This document shows, piece after piece, positions 35,121-42,414 of a DNA stretch of 64,000 nt. Below the pieces are notes generated by a model that was given only the letters and a program-made list of their open reading frames with translations, was not told where the DNA came from and ran no database searches. This stretch comes from Chromobacterium sp. IIBBL 290-4. GTDB lineage: Bacteria > Pseudomonadota > Gammaproteobacteria > Burkholderiales > Chromobacteriaceae. Position 1 is the stretch's first letter. Every line of letters starts with the position of its first letter. The translations under genes were made by a program, and so were the position numbers. Where the stretch lies: contig NZ_CP100128.1 in assembly GCF_024207115.1 (NCBI RefSeq), positions 3,534,001 to 3,598,000 of the forward strand, in the 5' to 3' direction.

Positions 35121-35805
35121 GTTCGCCGCCGCCGGGGCGGGGAGGGAGTGGTCTGGCGGAGATATCGCCTTGCCGCTGTCCATGCCGGAGTCTGGCGGGA
35201 GTTTCGCCGAGCAATATGCGGGCGTAAAGGCCGAGGTGGCGCGTTTCATTTCCGAGGGCGGGGCGGATGGAGCCGCCCAAATCAGTCCGGAAGGGTGGCG
35301 CGCGCGGCAAAAGATTGAGGCGGCTGGCGGCGGGGAGGTTTTGCCTGCGGACCGCCAGGCGTTTGTCGATGAGATGATGCCGTTCGCGGCCTCGGCAGCG
35401 GCCAAGTTGGGCGTGGCGCCGTCGGTGGTGCTGGCGCATGCGGCGCTGGAGTCGGGCTGGGGGCGCAAGCCTGTTTTGCGGGCAGATGGCGGCAGCAGCC
35501 ATAATTTGTTCGGCATCAAGGCTGGCGCCGGCTGGCATGGCGGCTCTGCGGCGTCGTTGACGACGGAGTTCATCGATGGCAAGCAGCAGGCCAGGGTGGA
35601 GTCGTTTCGCTCGTATCCCGATTATCACGCGGCCTTCGATGATTACGCCGAATTGTTGCGATCGAATCCGCGCTACCGCGGCGCCCTGGGGCGGGGCGGC
35701 GATGTCCGGGCGTTCGCCCAGGCTTTGCAGCGAGGCGGCTATGCCACGGATCCTGCCTATGCCGGCAAGCTGGCCGGCGTGGCCGAGAGCTTGTTACGGC
35801 GTTGA
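35101..35805 (+). CDS. flgJ: FlgJ-like peptidoglycan glucosaminidase (C-terminal domain only)
   Basis: 234 residues. Residues 85-234 form a glucosaminidase domain (HAALESGWGRK with catalytic Glu117, SHNLFGIKAG, FRSYPDYHAAFDDYAELL, YATDPAYAGKLAGV) as in the C-terminal half of FlgJ, which opens the wall for the rod. The N-terminal rod-scaffold domain is missing; only about 85 non-conserved residues precede the enzyme domain. It overlaps flgN by 20 bases, so it belongs to the flgMN operon. Confidence 0.85.
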   Translation: MFTSRNEFAAAGAGREWSGGDIALPLSMPESGGSFAEQYAGVKAEVARFISEGGADGAAQISPEGWRARQKIEAAGGGEVLPADRQAFVDEMMPFAASAAAKLGVAPSVVLAHAALESGWGRKPVLRADGGSSHNLFGIKAGAGWHGGSAASLTTEFIDGKQQARVESFRSYPDYHAAFDDYAELLRSNPRYRGALGRGGDVRAFAQALQRGGYATDPAYAGKLAGVAESLLRR

Positions 35806-35825
35806 GCGGGAGGTCTTGCGGAGGG

Positions 35826-35851
35826 CGGCGCGTGGCGCCGTTTTTTATTTT
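35826..35851 (+). terminator. Rho-independent terminator of flgM-flgN-flgJ
   Basis: CGGCGC-GTG-GCGCCG followed by TTTTTTATTTTT, about 20 bp past the stop. Confidence 0.85.
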
Positions 35852-35869
35852 TGATATTTTTAGATAAAT

Positions 35870-35904
35870 AAAAAAGAAAAAGCCGGAATCATAAGATTCC
35901 GGCT
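35870..35904 (-). terminator. Rho-independent terminator of the tRNA operon
   Basis: Reading leftward from the last tRNA: AGCCGGAATC-TTAT-GATTCCGGCT, then TTTTTCTTTTTTATTT. Confidence 0.88.
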
Positions 35905-35911
35905 TTTGGAC

Positions 35912-35987
<76 letters not shown>

Positions 35988-35994
35988 AGTTGTA

Positions 35995-36070
35995 TGGCGT
36001 CCCCACGGGGAGTCGAACCCCGGTCGTCGCCGTGAAAGGGCGGTGTCCTAGGCCTCTAGACGATGGGGAC
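35995..36070 (-). tRNA. tRNA-Glu (TTC)
   Basis: 76 nt including CCA. The acceptor stem is GTCCCCA/TGGGGAC and the anticodon loop CTTTCAC carries anticodon TTC. Near-identical in layout to E. coli tRNA-Glu. Confidence 0.96.
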
Positions 36071-36079
36071 AGGTTGTTG

Positions 36080-36155
<76 letters not shown>

Positions 36156-36221
36156 ACGGTAACCTGTTGCGCAATCGGGCTGTGTGGCTTATTCCGACTG
36201 CGACTTGTGCAAATTGTATTC

Positions 36222-36297
<76 letters not shown>

Positions 36298-36303
36298 AGA
36301 TTT

Positions 36304-36379
36304 TGGCGTCCCCACGGGGAGTCGAACCCCGGTCGTCGCCGTGAAAGGGCGGTGTCCTAGGCCTCTAGACGATGGGGAC
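36304..36379 (-). tRNA. tRNA-Glu (TTC)
   Basis: Second copy of the Glu tRNA, identical to 35995-36070. Confidence 0.96.
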
Positions 36380-36381
36380 TT

Positions 36382-36457
<76 letters not shown>

Positions 36458-36500
36458 ACAAGTCCGTCGATTCCGCTTTCGCGCCGTCGACAGGAGGCGA

Positions 36501-36529
36501 ACTATACCGGCGGCCGTTTTTTCGCGCAA
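36501..36529 (-). promoter_or_regulatory. tRNA operon promoter
   Basis: On the minus strand TTGCGC (36524-36529) is followed after 17 bases by TATAGT (36501-36506). The next bases toward the start point, TCGCCTCCTG, are fairly GC-rich, as in stringently controlled stable-RNA promoters. The rest of 36530-36726 is AT-rich and should hold the promoter of the binding-protein gene. Confidence 0.65.
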
Positions 36530-36726
36530 GCATTTTTTGAATTATTTTTGAAATATTCGCCATTTTATACTTTTGTCATTATTTTTCTTGCGATGCATGC
36601 GGCAAGCCATGCGCGATCTGAATCATATATGTTTATCCAAACAACATGGTTTGGCATCCGGGTGGGCCCTGTTATGGTTTTCTTCAAGCTGTGGAACAGA
36701 CCTTTTAACCTGGCAGGGAGAGGATC

Positions 36727-37488
36727 ATGAATATCGGCAAGGGCATGGCAGTGCTGGTTTTGGCTTCGCTGGCGATGCTGGCGAAGGCGGGGGATCTGGC
36801 GGATGTCCGCAAGTCCGGCGAATTGCGCATCGGCACCGAGGGGACCTATCCCCCGTTTTCCTATCATGACGCGAGCGGGGCGTTGACAGGGTTTGATGTC
36901 GACATCGCCCGCGCCATCGCCGCGCGGCTGGGCTTGCGCGCGCAATTTGTCGAAGGGCGCTGGGATGGCTTGCTCGCCGGCATCGACGTCAAGCGTTACG
37001 ACGTGGTCAGCACGGTGGTGGTGACGGAGGCGCGCAAGCTCAAGTACGCGTTCAGCGAACCTTATTATGCGACGCGGGCGGTGTTGATCGTGCGGGAGGA
37101 TAACCGCGATATCAAACGCTTTGAGGATTTGAAGAGCCGCAAATCCGCCAATACGCTGACCAGCAATTACGGCAAGCTGGCATTGCGTTACGGCGCGGAG
37201 GTGGTGCCGACCCAGGGTTTCAACGAGTCTTTGTCATTGCTGGAGTCGGGGCGGGTCGATGCGACGATAAACGATAGCCTGGCTTTTTTGGACTACAAGA
37301 AAAAGCAGCCCGGCAGCAAGTTGAGGGTGGCGGCCGCAGAAGCGGAGGGGCAGCCGTGCGCGATCATCTTGCGCAAGGATAGTCCGGAGTTGAAGGCGGC
37401 GATAGACAAGGCCACGATCGCGCTGAAGACGGATGGCACCTTGAAGCGGCTCTCGCAGAAGTACTTCGGCGCCGATATTACCCAGTGA
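36727..37488 (+). CDS. Amino-acid (cystine-like) ABC transporter binding protein, copy 1
   Basis: 253 residues. A signal peptide (MNIGKGMAVLVLASLAMLAKAG) precedes a family 3 solute-binding domain (GELRIGTEGTYPPFSYHD, GFDVDIARAIAARLG, WDGLLAGIDVKRYD, ATINDSLAFLDYKKKQ). It is most like the cystine-binding FliY/TcyJ group, by eye. It shares about three-quarters of its residues with the next gene and lies directly upstream of it. Ribosome site GGGAGAGGAT. Confidence 0.85.
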   Translation: MNIGKGMAVLVLASLAMLAKAGDLADVRKSGELRIGTEGTYPPFSYHDASGALTGFDVDIARAIAARLGLRAQFVEGRWDGLLAGIDVKRYDVVSTVVVTEARKLKYAFSEPYYATRAVLIVREDNRDIKRFEDLKSRKSANTLTSNYGKLALRYGAEVVPTQGFNESLSLLESGRVDATINDSLAFLDYKKKQPGSKLRVAAAEAEGQPCAIILRKDSPELKAAIDKATIALKTDGTLKRLSQKYFGADITQ

Positions 37489-37632
37489 ATCAGCGTTCAG
37501 GGGGTGGATGCGGATAAATGGAATAAGCAAGTAAGTTAATATTACTTAAAGCTATAACATGTCGATGGTAAGGTGCTTGCATGCCTGCTGGCCATGGCAG
37601 GCTGATACCAAAACACGATGGAGAATGATTCG

Positions 37633-38397
37633 ATGCAAGCCTGGAAATCGACCGCCGCTCTGGCCCTGACCGTATTCGCCGCTTTCGCCCACGCCGACGA
37701 CCTGGCCGACATCCGCAAAGCCGGCGTGCTGAAAATCGGCACCGAAGGCACGTATGCGCCGTTCACCTACCACAATCCCGCCGGCGACCTGACCGGCTTC
37801 GACATTGAAATCGGCCAGGCCATCGCCAAGCGCCTGGGCGTGAAGGCGCAGTTCGTCGAAGGCAAGTGGGATGGCCTGATCGCCGGCCTGGATGTGAAGC
37901 GCTACGACGTGGTGATCAATGAAGTGGCGGTCACTGACGCGCGCAAGGCCAAGTATGACTTCTCCGAACCTTATATCGTGTCCAAGGCAGTGCTGATCGT
38001 CCGCAACGACAATCGCGACATCAAGCGCTTTGAAGACCTGAAAGGCCGCAAGTCGGCCAATACCTTGACCAGCAACTTCGGCAAGCTGGCGCAGCGTTAT
38101 GGCGCCGAAGTGGTGGCGACCCAGGGCTTCAATGAGTCGGTGGCCTTGCTGGAATCCGGCCGCGTGGAAACCACCATCAATGACAGCCTGTCTTTCCTCG
38201 ACTACAAGAAAAAGCAGCCTGGCTCCAAGCTGAAGATCGCCGCCACCGAATCGTCCGGCGAGCCGTCAGCGGTATTGTTGCGCAAGGGCAATCCGGAATT
38301 GAAGGCCGCCATCGACAAGGCTTTGGCGGCGCTGAAGGCAGACGGCAGCTATCAAAAGATCTCGCATAAATATTTCGGCGCCGATGTGTCGCGCTGA
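37633..38397 (+). CDS. Amino-acid (cystine-like) ABC transporter binding protein, copy 2
   Basis: 254 residues from the ATG at 37633, which has GGAGA upstream; an in-frame start at 37618 overlaps that site. The signal peptide is MQAWKSTAALALTVFAAFAHA and the domains match copy 1 (KIGTEGTYAPFTYHN, GFDIEIGQAIAKRLG, TINDSLSFLDYKKKQPGSK). A 144-bp gap with its own AT-rich stretch separates the two copies, so copy 2 may be expressed separately. It is the copy next to the permease. Confidence 0.85.
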   Translation: MQAWKSTAALALTVFAAFAHADDLADIRKAGVLKIGTEGTYAPFTYHNPAGDLTGFDIEIGQAIAKRLGVKAQFVEGKWDGLIAGLDVKRYDVVINEVAVTDARKAKYDFSEPYIVSKAVLIVRNDNRDIKRFEDLKGRKSANTLTSNFGKLAQRYGAEVVATQGFNESVALLESGRVETTINDSLSFLDYKKKQPGSKLKIAATESSGEPSAVLLRKGNPELKAAIDKALAALKADGSYQKISHKYFGADVSR

Positions 38398-38424
38398 GCT
38401 TGAGCCGCCGTTGAGTTGATGTAG

Positions 38425-38468
38425 TCGCGCCACCCGGGCCGGAGATGCAGGCCGGCGGGGCGGCGCGA
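38425..38468 (+). other. Intercistronic hairpin between binding protein and permease
   Basis: TCGCGCC pairs with GGCGCGA around an inner GC-rich stem, with no T-run. Such structures usually stabilise the upstream message, so that binding protein is made in excess of the membrane parts. Confidence 0.5.
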
Positions 38469-38503
38469 TGCGGTTTTCGGGCCGCGATGAGGAAGGAGGG
38501 GCC

Positions 38504-39184
38504 ATGCCTCAGTGGTTGCAATTGATGGCGGATTCGCTGCCGTCGCTTCTTTACGCCGGCGCGATGTTCACCGTGCCGCTGACATTATTGTCTTTCGCCG
38601 GCGGTCTGGCGCTGGGATTGATCGTAGCCTTGATCCGCCTGTTCGGTCCGCGGCCGCTGGTGCTGCTGGTGAAGGGCTATTCCTGGCTGGTGCGCGGCAC
38701 GCCGCTGCTGGTGCAGTTGTTTGTGATCTTTTACGGCCTGCCGCGGGTGGGCATCGTGTTCGATCCTTTCCCGGCTGCTTTGCTGGGCTTCATTCTCAGC
38801 GTTGGCGCCTATACCTCGGAGGTGATACGCGCCGCCATCGCCTCGGTGCCAAAGGCGCAATGGGAAGCGGCATATTCGCTGGGGATGAGCTGGCCGCAGG
38901 CGATGGTGCGCACCATTCTGCCGCAGGCGGGCAGGGTGGCGGTGCCGCCGCTGGCCAATTCCTTCATCTCCTTGGTCAAGGATACTTCGCTGGCCGCGGT
39001 GCTGACGGTGCCGGAAATGTTCCAGGCAGCGCAGCGCATCGCCGCCACTACCTATGAGCCGTTGCTGCTGTACCTGGAAACCGCCTTCATTTATCTGCTG
39101 CTCAGCACGGTGCTGACCTGGTTGCAGGAAAAATTGGAAAAACGTTTTGACCGGCATGTGTCGCCGGTGGGAGCCGCCGCATGA
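38504..39184 (+). CDS. Amino-acid ABC transporter permease
   Basis: 226 residues from the ATG at 38504 (AAGGAGGGG upstream). About five membrane segments, with the inner-membrane EAA loop (EAAYSLGMSWPQAMVRTILPQA) that docks on the ATPase. It fits the HisM/TcyL family. Overlaps the ATPase gene by four bases. Confidence 0.9.
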   Translation: MPQWLQLMADSLPSLLYAGAMFTVPLTLLSFAGGLALGLIVALIRLFGPRPLVLLVKGYSWLVRGTPLLVQLFVIFYGLPRVGIVFDPFPAALLGFILSVGAYTSEVIRAAIASVPKAQWEAAYSLGMSWPQAMVRTILPQAGRVAVPPLANSFISLVKDTSLAAVLTVPEMFQAAQRIAATTYEPLLLYLETAFIYLLLSTVLTWLQEKLEKRFDRHVSPVGAAA

Positions 39185-39948
39185 TCAAGTTGAGCCATAT
39201 CGTCAAATCCTTCGGCGGCCAGACCGTGCTGGACAAGGTCAGCCTGGAGCTGGCCGAGGGCGGCGTGACCGCCTTGATCGGCCCGTCGGGCAGCGGCAAG
39301 AGCACGCTGCTGCGTTGCGCCAACTTGCTGGAGACGCCGGATGGCGGCGAACTGCGATTGGGCGAGGAAGCGCTGCGCTTCATTCCCGGCAAAAAACTGC
39401 CGCGCGAGGCGGTGTTGAACGTCCGCCGTCAAACCGGCATGGTGTTTCAGAGCTTCCAGCTGTTTCCGCATCAAACGGTGTTGCAGAACGTGATGGAGGG
39501 GCTGGTGACGGTGCAGCGCTGGTCCAAGGACAGAGCCGAGCGCCGAGCGCTGGAGCTATTGGAAAAAGTCGGGATGTCGCACAAGGTGCAAGCCTGGCCG
39601 TCCACGCTGTCCGGCGGCCAACAACAGCGCGTGGCCATCGCCCGCGCGCTGGCGCCGTCGCCGCAATTGCTGCTGTGCGACGAGCCTACCTCGGCGCTCG
39701 ATCCGGAACTGGCTGCGGAAGTGGTGTCGGTGTTGCGGCAGTTGGCGAGCGAGGGCGTTACCATGCTGATGGCGACGCACGACCTGCGCCTGGCGGCGAG
39801 CGTGGCGCGCGACGTGGTGTTTCTGGAGCATGGCCGGGTGGTGGAGGCGGGCGCGGCGGCGCAAATCTTCAACCAGCCGCGCGAGGCGCGCACGGCGGAA
39901 TATGTCGCTACTTTGACAGCGGGCGCGCGCGAGGCGATGGCGGCCTAA
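39181..39948 (+). CDS. Amino-acid ABC transporter ATPase
   Basis: 255 residues. Walker A GPSGSGKST lies at residues 34-42; the signature LSGGQQQRVAIARAL, Walker B LLLCDEPTSALDPE and switch His (MATHD) are complete. Polar amino-acid type, as in TcyN/GlnQ. It should energise uptake with both binding proteins upstream. Confidence 0.93.
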   Translation: MIKLSHIVKSFGGQTVLDKVSLELAEGGVTALIGPSGSGKSTLLRCANLLETPDGGELRLGEEALRFIPGKKLPREAVLNVRRQTGMVFQSFQLFPHQTVLQNVMEGLVTVQRWSKDRAERRALELLEKVGMSHKVQAWPSTLSGGQQQRVAIARALAPSPQLLLCDEPTSALDPELAAEVVSVLRQLASEGVTMLMATHDLRLAASVARDVVFLEHGRVVEAGAAAQIFNQPREARTAEYVATLTAGAREAMAA

Positions 39949-39954
39949 GGTTTC

Positions 39955-39983
39955 CCAAAAAAATGAGCCGGCTGGGCCGGCTC
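39955..39983 (-). terminator. Terminator of the DUF2325 gene
   Basis: On the minus strand GAGCCGGC-CCA-GCCGGCTC is followed by ATTTTTTTGGG. It may also halt rightward transcripts of the ABC operon, though there is no T-run on that side. Confidence 0.7.
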
Positions 39984-40029
39984 GCAATCTACAAGGGCAA
40001 ATCTAGAGAAAAGCAGTGCCAGGGGCCGG

Positions 40030-40380
40030 TCAGCGTTTGCGCTTGCCGGCCTTTTCGCCTGCGCCGCGCGGGCAGCCGGCGCAGGCGTTTTCGCACATGC
40101 CGGCGCCGGTCAGCGATTGCTTGAGCGCGCATACCGAACGCCGACAGGCGATGAAGCGGATTTGCTGCTCGGCCGCCAGTTCGCGGAAATGGCGCATCAC
40201 ATTGTGGCCGAGAAAATCGGTAAACAGGATCAACAGATCGGTGCCGGCGGGCAGCCGGTCCACCTTGCGCTGGTGCGAGCTGTTGCGTCCGCTCAGGTGG
40301 CGGTTGATGGTGATGCCGTAGTTCTGCAGCACGTCGGGAATGTTGCCGAGCGTATCCGCTCCGACCAGCATGGCGTTCAT
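40030..40380 (-). CDS. DUF2325 protein, Cys-rich, Fur-box associated
   Basis: 116 residues. The product starts MNAMLVGADTLGNIPDVL, a Rossmann-like opening typical of DUF2325, whose function is unknown. Five cysteines (C79, C84, C96, C100, C103) crowd the last 40 residues and could bind metal. The ATG at 40380 has AGGAG upstream; a longer frame to 40425 crosses the Fur box and is rejected. Two Fur-like palindromes lie just upstream, so the gene is probably iron-repressed. Confidence 0.75.
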   Translation of the reverse strand: MNAMLVGADTLGNIPDVLQNYGITINRHLSGRNSSHQRKVDRLPAGTDLLILFTDFLGHNVMRHFRELAAEQQIRFIACRRSVCALKQSLTGAGMCENACAGCPRGAGEKAGKRKR

Positions 40381-40407
40381 GAGGCAGCTCCTGTGTGAAT
40401 TTAAGAA

Positions 40408-40426
40408 AATGATAATCGTTATCATT
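40408..40426. promoter_or_regulatory. Fur box
   Basis: AATGATAATCGTTATCATT, a near-perfect 19-bp palindrome that matches the Fur consensus (GATAATGATAATCATTATC) in its TGATAAT-N-ATTATCA core except at the centre. It lies 28 bp upstream of the DUF2325 start. Confidence 0.8.
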
Positions 40427-40435
40427 TAATAGGTC

Positions 40436-40454
40436 AATGAGAATTTATCTCATT
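40436..40454. promoter_or_regulatory. Second, weaker Fur-like box
   Basis: AATGAGAATTTATCTCATT has 7-bp inverted arms (AATGAGA/TCTCATT) with a five-base centre. It resembles the TGAGAAT-type Fur half site and lies nine bases from the first box. The palindrome alone is certain; Fur binding is inferred. Confidence 0.5.
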
Positions 40455-40533
40455 TAGCTGTCTGAATGGCCAGATGGTTCCTGCTCGCATGCAACCGCCG
40501 CCGGTTTGGCGGCGGTTTGACGCGCAATGGGCG

Positions 40534-41250
40534 TTAAACGACCACGGAAACGTCCTGCGTTTGCCTGCGGGCTTGCTCCGGCGAGAGCCGTTTGACGATG
40601 CGCGCCGGATTGCCGACCGCCACGCAATAGTCAGGCACATCAATGCTGACTACCGCTTGCGCGCCGACGATGGCGCCTTCGCCAATGCAGACGCCTTTCA
40701 GAATCGTGGCGCCGGCGCCGATCCAGGCATGATTGCCGATGCGGACTTCCGCCGACTGGATGCGGCGAGCTTCGCCAGGCTGGCCGCGGCCGGTCAACGG
40801 ATGGCCGCTGCTGTCCATAATGGTGGCCAGCGGACCGAATTGGACATCGTCGCCGATGCGCACCGATTGGTAGGCCACGATGGCGACGCCCTGCAGCGCC
40901 ACCCGATCGCCGATATGGATCTTGCCTGCCAGTCCATCGTTGATCTGCACGCAAGTCAGCTTGACTGGCTGGCTGTGAAAAGCCGGCAACTGGCCGGATT
41001 CCAGATAGCTGGCGCCGATGCGGATGCAGCCTGAGAAGGATTCGGCGTCAATGTGTTCCGCAATCAAGCCTCTATCGATCAGGCCTTGCTCGGCCACGCG
41101 GGTAAAGGCGATGCGCGGCGAGCCGGAGATGCAGACGCCTTCATCCAGAATCAGGCCGGCTTGGCGGAGTTTCTGCACGGCGTCGGGAGGCGTTTCGCCG
41201 CCGGCGGCTTGGGGAGGCAGGGGGTAGAGGTTTTGATAGACCGAGCTCAT
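40534..41250 (-). CDS. Hexapeptide-repeat acyltransferase
   Basis: 238 residues. Residues 70-225 contain the imperfect hexapeptide repeats of a left-handed beta-helix (IHIGDRVALQGVAIVAYQSVRIGDDV, VRIGNHAWIGAGATILKGVCIGEGAIVGAQAVV) and end with AVGNPARIVKRL, the standard tail of sugar O-acetyltransferases. About 70 extra N-terminal residues of unknown role precede them. It overlaps the glycosyltransferase by four bases, so the two should act on the same glycan. Confidence 0.85.
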   Translation of the reverse strand: MSSVYQNLYPLPPQAAGGETPPDAVQKLRQAGLILDEGVCISGSPRIAFTRVAEQGLIDRGLIAEHIDAESFSGCIRIGASYLESGQLPAFHSQPVKLTCVQINDGLAGKIHIGDRVALQGVAIVAYQSVRIGDDVQFGPLATIMDSSGHPLTGRGQPGEARRIQSAEVRIGNHAWIGAGATILKGVCIGEGAIVGAQAVVSIDVPDYCVAVGNPARIVKRLSPEQARRQTQDVSVVV

Positions 41251-42155
41251 GCGGTTTCGCCTTGCCGGTTTGCCGTTTGGCCACGCTCGCGGAAAATCTT
41301 GATCACTTTGTTGAGCGAGTACTTTTCGTCATTCAGGTCCATGCCATAGAAGCTGGTGAGCCACAGATTGTATTTGCGGTGGATGCGCAAGGCCGCGCGT
41401 TCCGAAGAGGCGCGCTGGTTGTCCACTTCTTTGGGATGCGGCCAGTGGAAGGAGCAAGCGGCCTTGTCCAGCATGAACAGGTTGTTGTTCTGGAACAGCC
41501 GTACGCCCAGGTCGACGTCTTCTCCGCCCCAGGTATTGAATGTTTCGTCGAAAAGACCGGCCTTGAGCAACTCGTTGCGCTCTGCGGAAACGTGGCAGGT
41601 CCAGAAGATATCGAAGGGCGCGGGCCAGTGGGTGATGTTCTCGCCCAGTTCATCGTATTGGCTTTGACGCACATCGCGCGCGCCCAGCGTTTCCAGCTTG
41701 GCGATGGTGGCGTCGGCGTCGTCGGGATCGAGCCATTGGCTCATTTGGCTGTCCAGCGCGGGGTCAACCTCGAAACCGTAAACGTAGCCGACCATCACGG
41801 TCGGATATTCCGCCTCCTGATGGCGGGTCAGATGGGTTTCCAGCGCGCGGCGCGCCAGCAGAACGCCGGTATCGATATAGACGATGTATGGCGCTTCGGC
41901 GATGGCGGTGCCGATATTGCGGGCCTTGCCGGCGCGAAAGCCTTTGTCTTCTTGCCAGAAGTATTTGATGTCGAGCTGTTCGCGAAAGCTCTCGACCACG
42001 GCCTGGCTATCGTCGGAGCCGCCGTCGTCCACGACCACCACTTCAAACGCTTCTTTCGGCAGGGTTTGACGGCTTAAGGCGGAAAGCGTGTGTCGCAGCA
42101 GATCGGAACGATTGTAAGTGGGGATGACGACGCTGATTAGGGGGGGGGCGCTCAT
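41247..42155 (-). CDS. Family 2 glycosyltransferase with a C9 tract at its 5' end
   Basis: 302 residues from the ATG at 42155 (GGAGA upstream). A GT-A fold opens with ISVVIPTYNRSDLL and continues VVVDDGGSDDS and YIDTGVLL. A C-terminal galactosyltransferase-like motif WGGEDVDLGVRLF carries the catalytic acid and EDVD metal-site pattern. Codons 3-6 contain nine consecutive C bases (42140-42148). Slippage there would shift the frame right after the start. The acceptor is unknown; a surface polysaccharide or LPS is likely. Confidence 0.85.
   Translation of the reverse strand: MSAPPLISVVIPTYNRSDLLRHTLSALSRQTLPKEAFEVVVVDDGGSDDSQAVVESFREQLDIKYFWQEDKGFRAGKARNIGTAIAEAPYIVYIDTGVLLARRALETHLTRHQEAEYPTVMVGYVYGFEVDPALDSQMSQWLDPDDADATIAKLETLGARDVRQSQYDELGENITHWPAPFDIFWTCHVSAERNELLKAGLFDETFNTWGGEDVDLGVRLFQNNNLFMLDKAACSFHWPHPKEVDNQRASSERAALRIHRKYNLWLTSFYGMDLNDEKYSLNKVIKIFRERGQTANRQGETA
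42140..42148 (-). repeat. C9 homopolymer inside the glycosyltransferase start
   Basis: Nine consecutive G on the plus strand (C on the coding strand), starting eight bases after the first base of the ATG. This length is within the range of known slipping tracts in Neisseriaceae. Confidence 0.9.
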
Positions 42156-42231
42156 GGGGTTTCTCCGCGCAATGGGAGGCATTGCGGATACATTCAATTT
42201 GAATTGATATTGGTTGAATAAGACATTTCAC

Positions 42232-42260
42232 ATGATAATGTAATTGCATATTGCATACAA
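42232..42260 (-). promoter_or_regulatory. Candidate promoter of the glycosyltransferase-acyltransferase pair
   Basis: On the minus strand TTGTAT (42255-42260), 17 bases, then TATCAT (42232-42237), in a markedly AT-rich stretch about 80 bp upstream of the start. The rest of 42156-42414 shows no gene. Confidence 0.35.
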
Positions 42261-42414
42261 TGATGATGCGGCGCACCAAAGTGCTTTCATGCCATTCCAT
42301 GCCGGAAAAAGAGTGGAATGCGCCGCTAGCTGGCGGATGGAGGGAGGTAAAAGCGAGCTTTGCGCGAATATGGACGCGGCGCCGGTTTGAAGGCGGCGCC
42401 GTCAGCAGGGGAGT

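Noticed and set aside
40380-40425. Longer N-terminus for the DUF2325 protein from 40425
   Set aside because: The extra codons run through the Fur box, and a good AGGAG site precedes the ATG at 40380.
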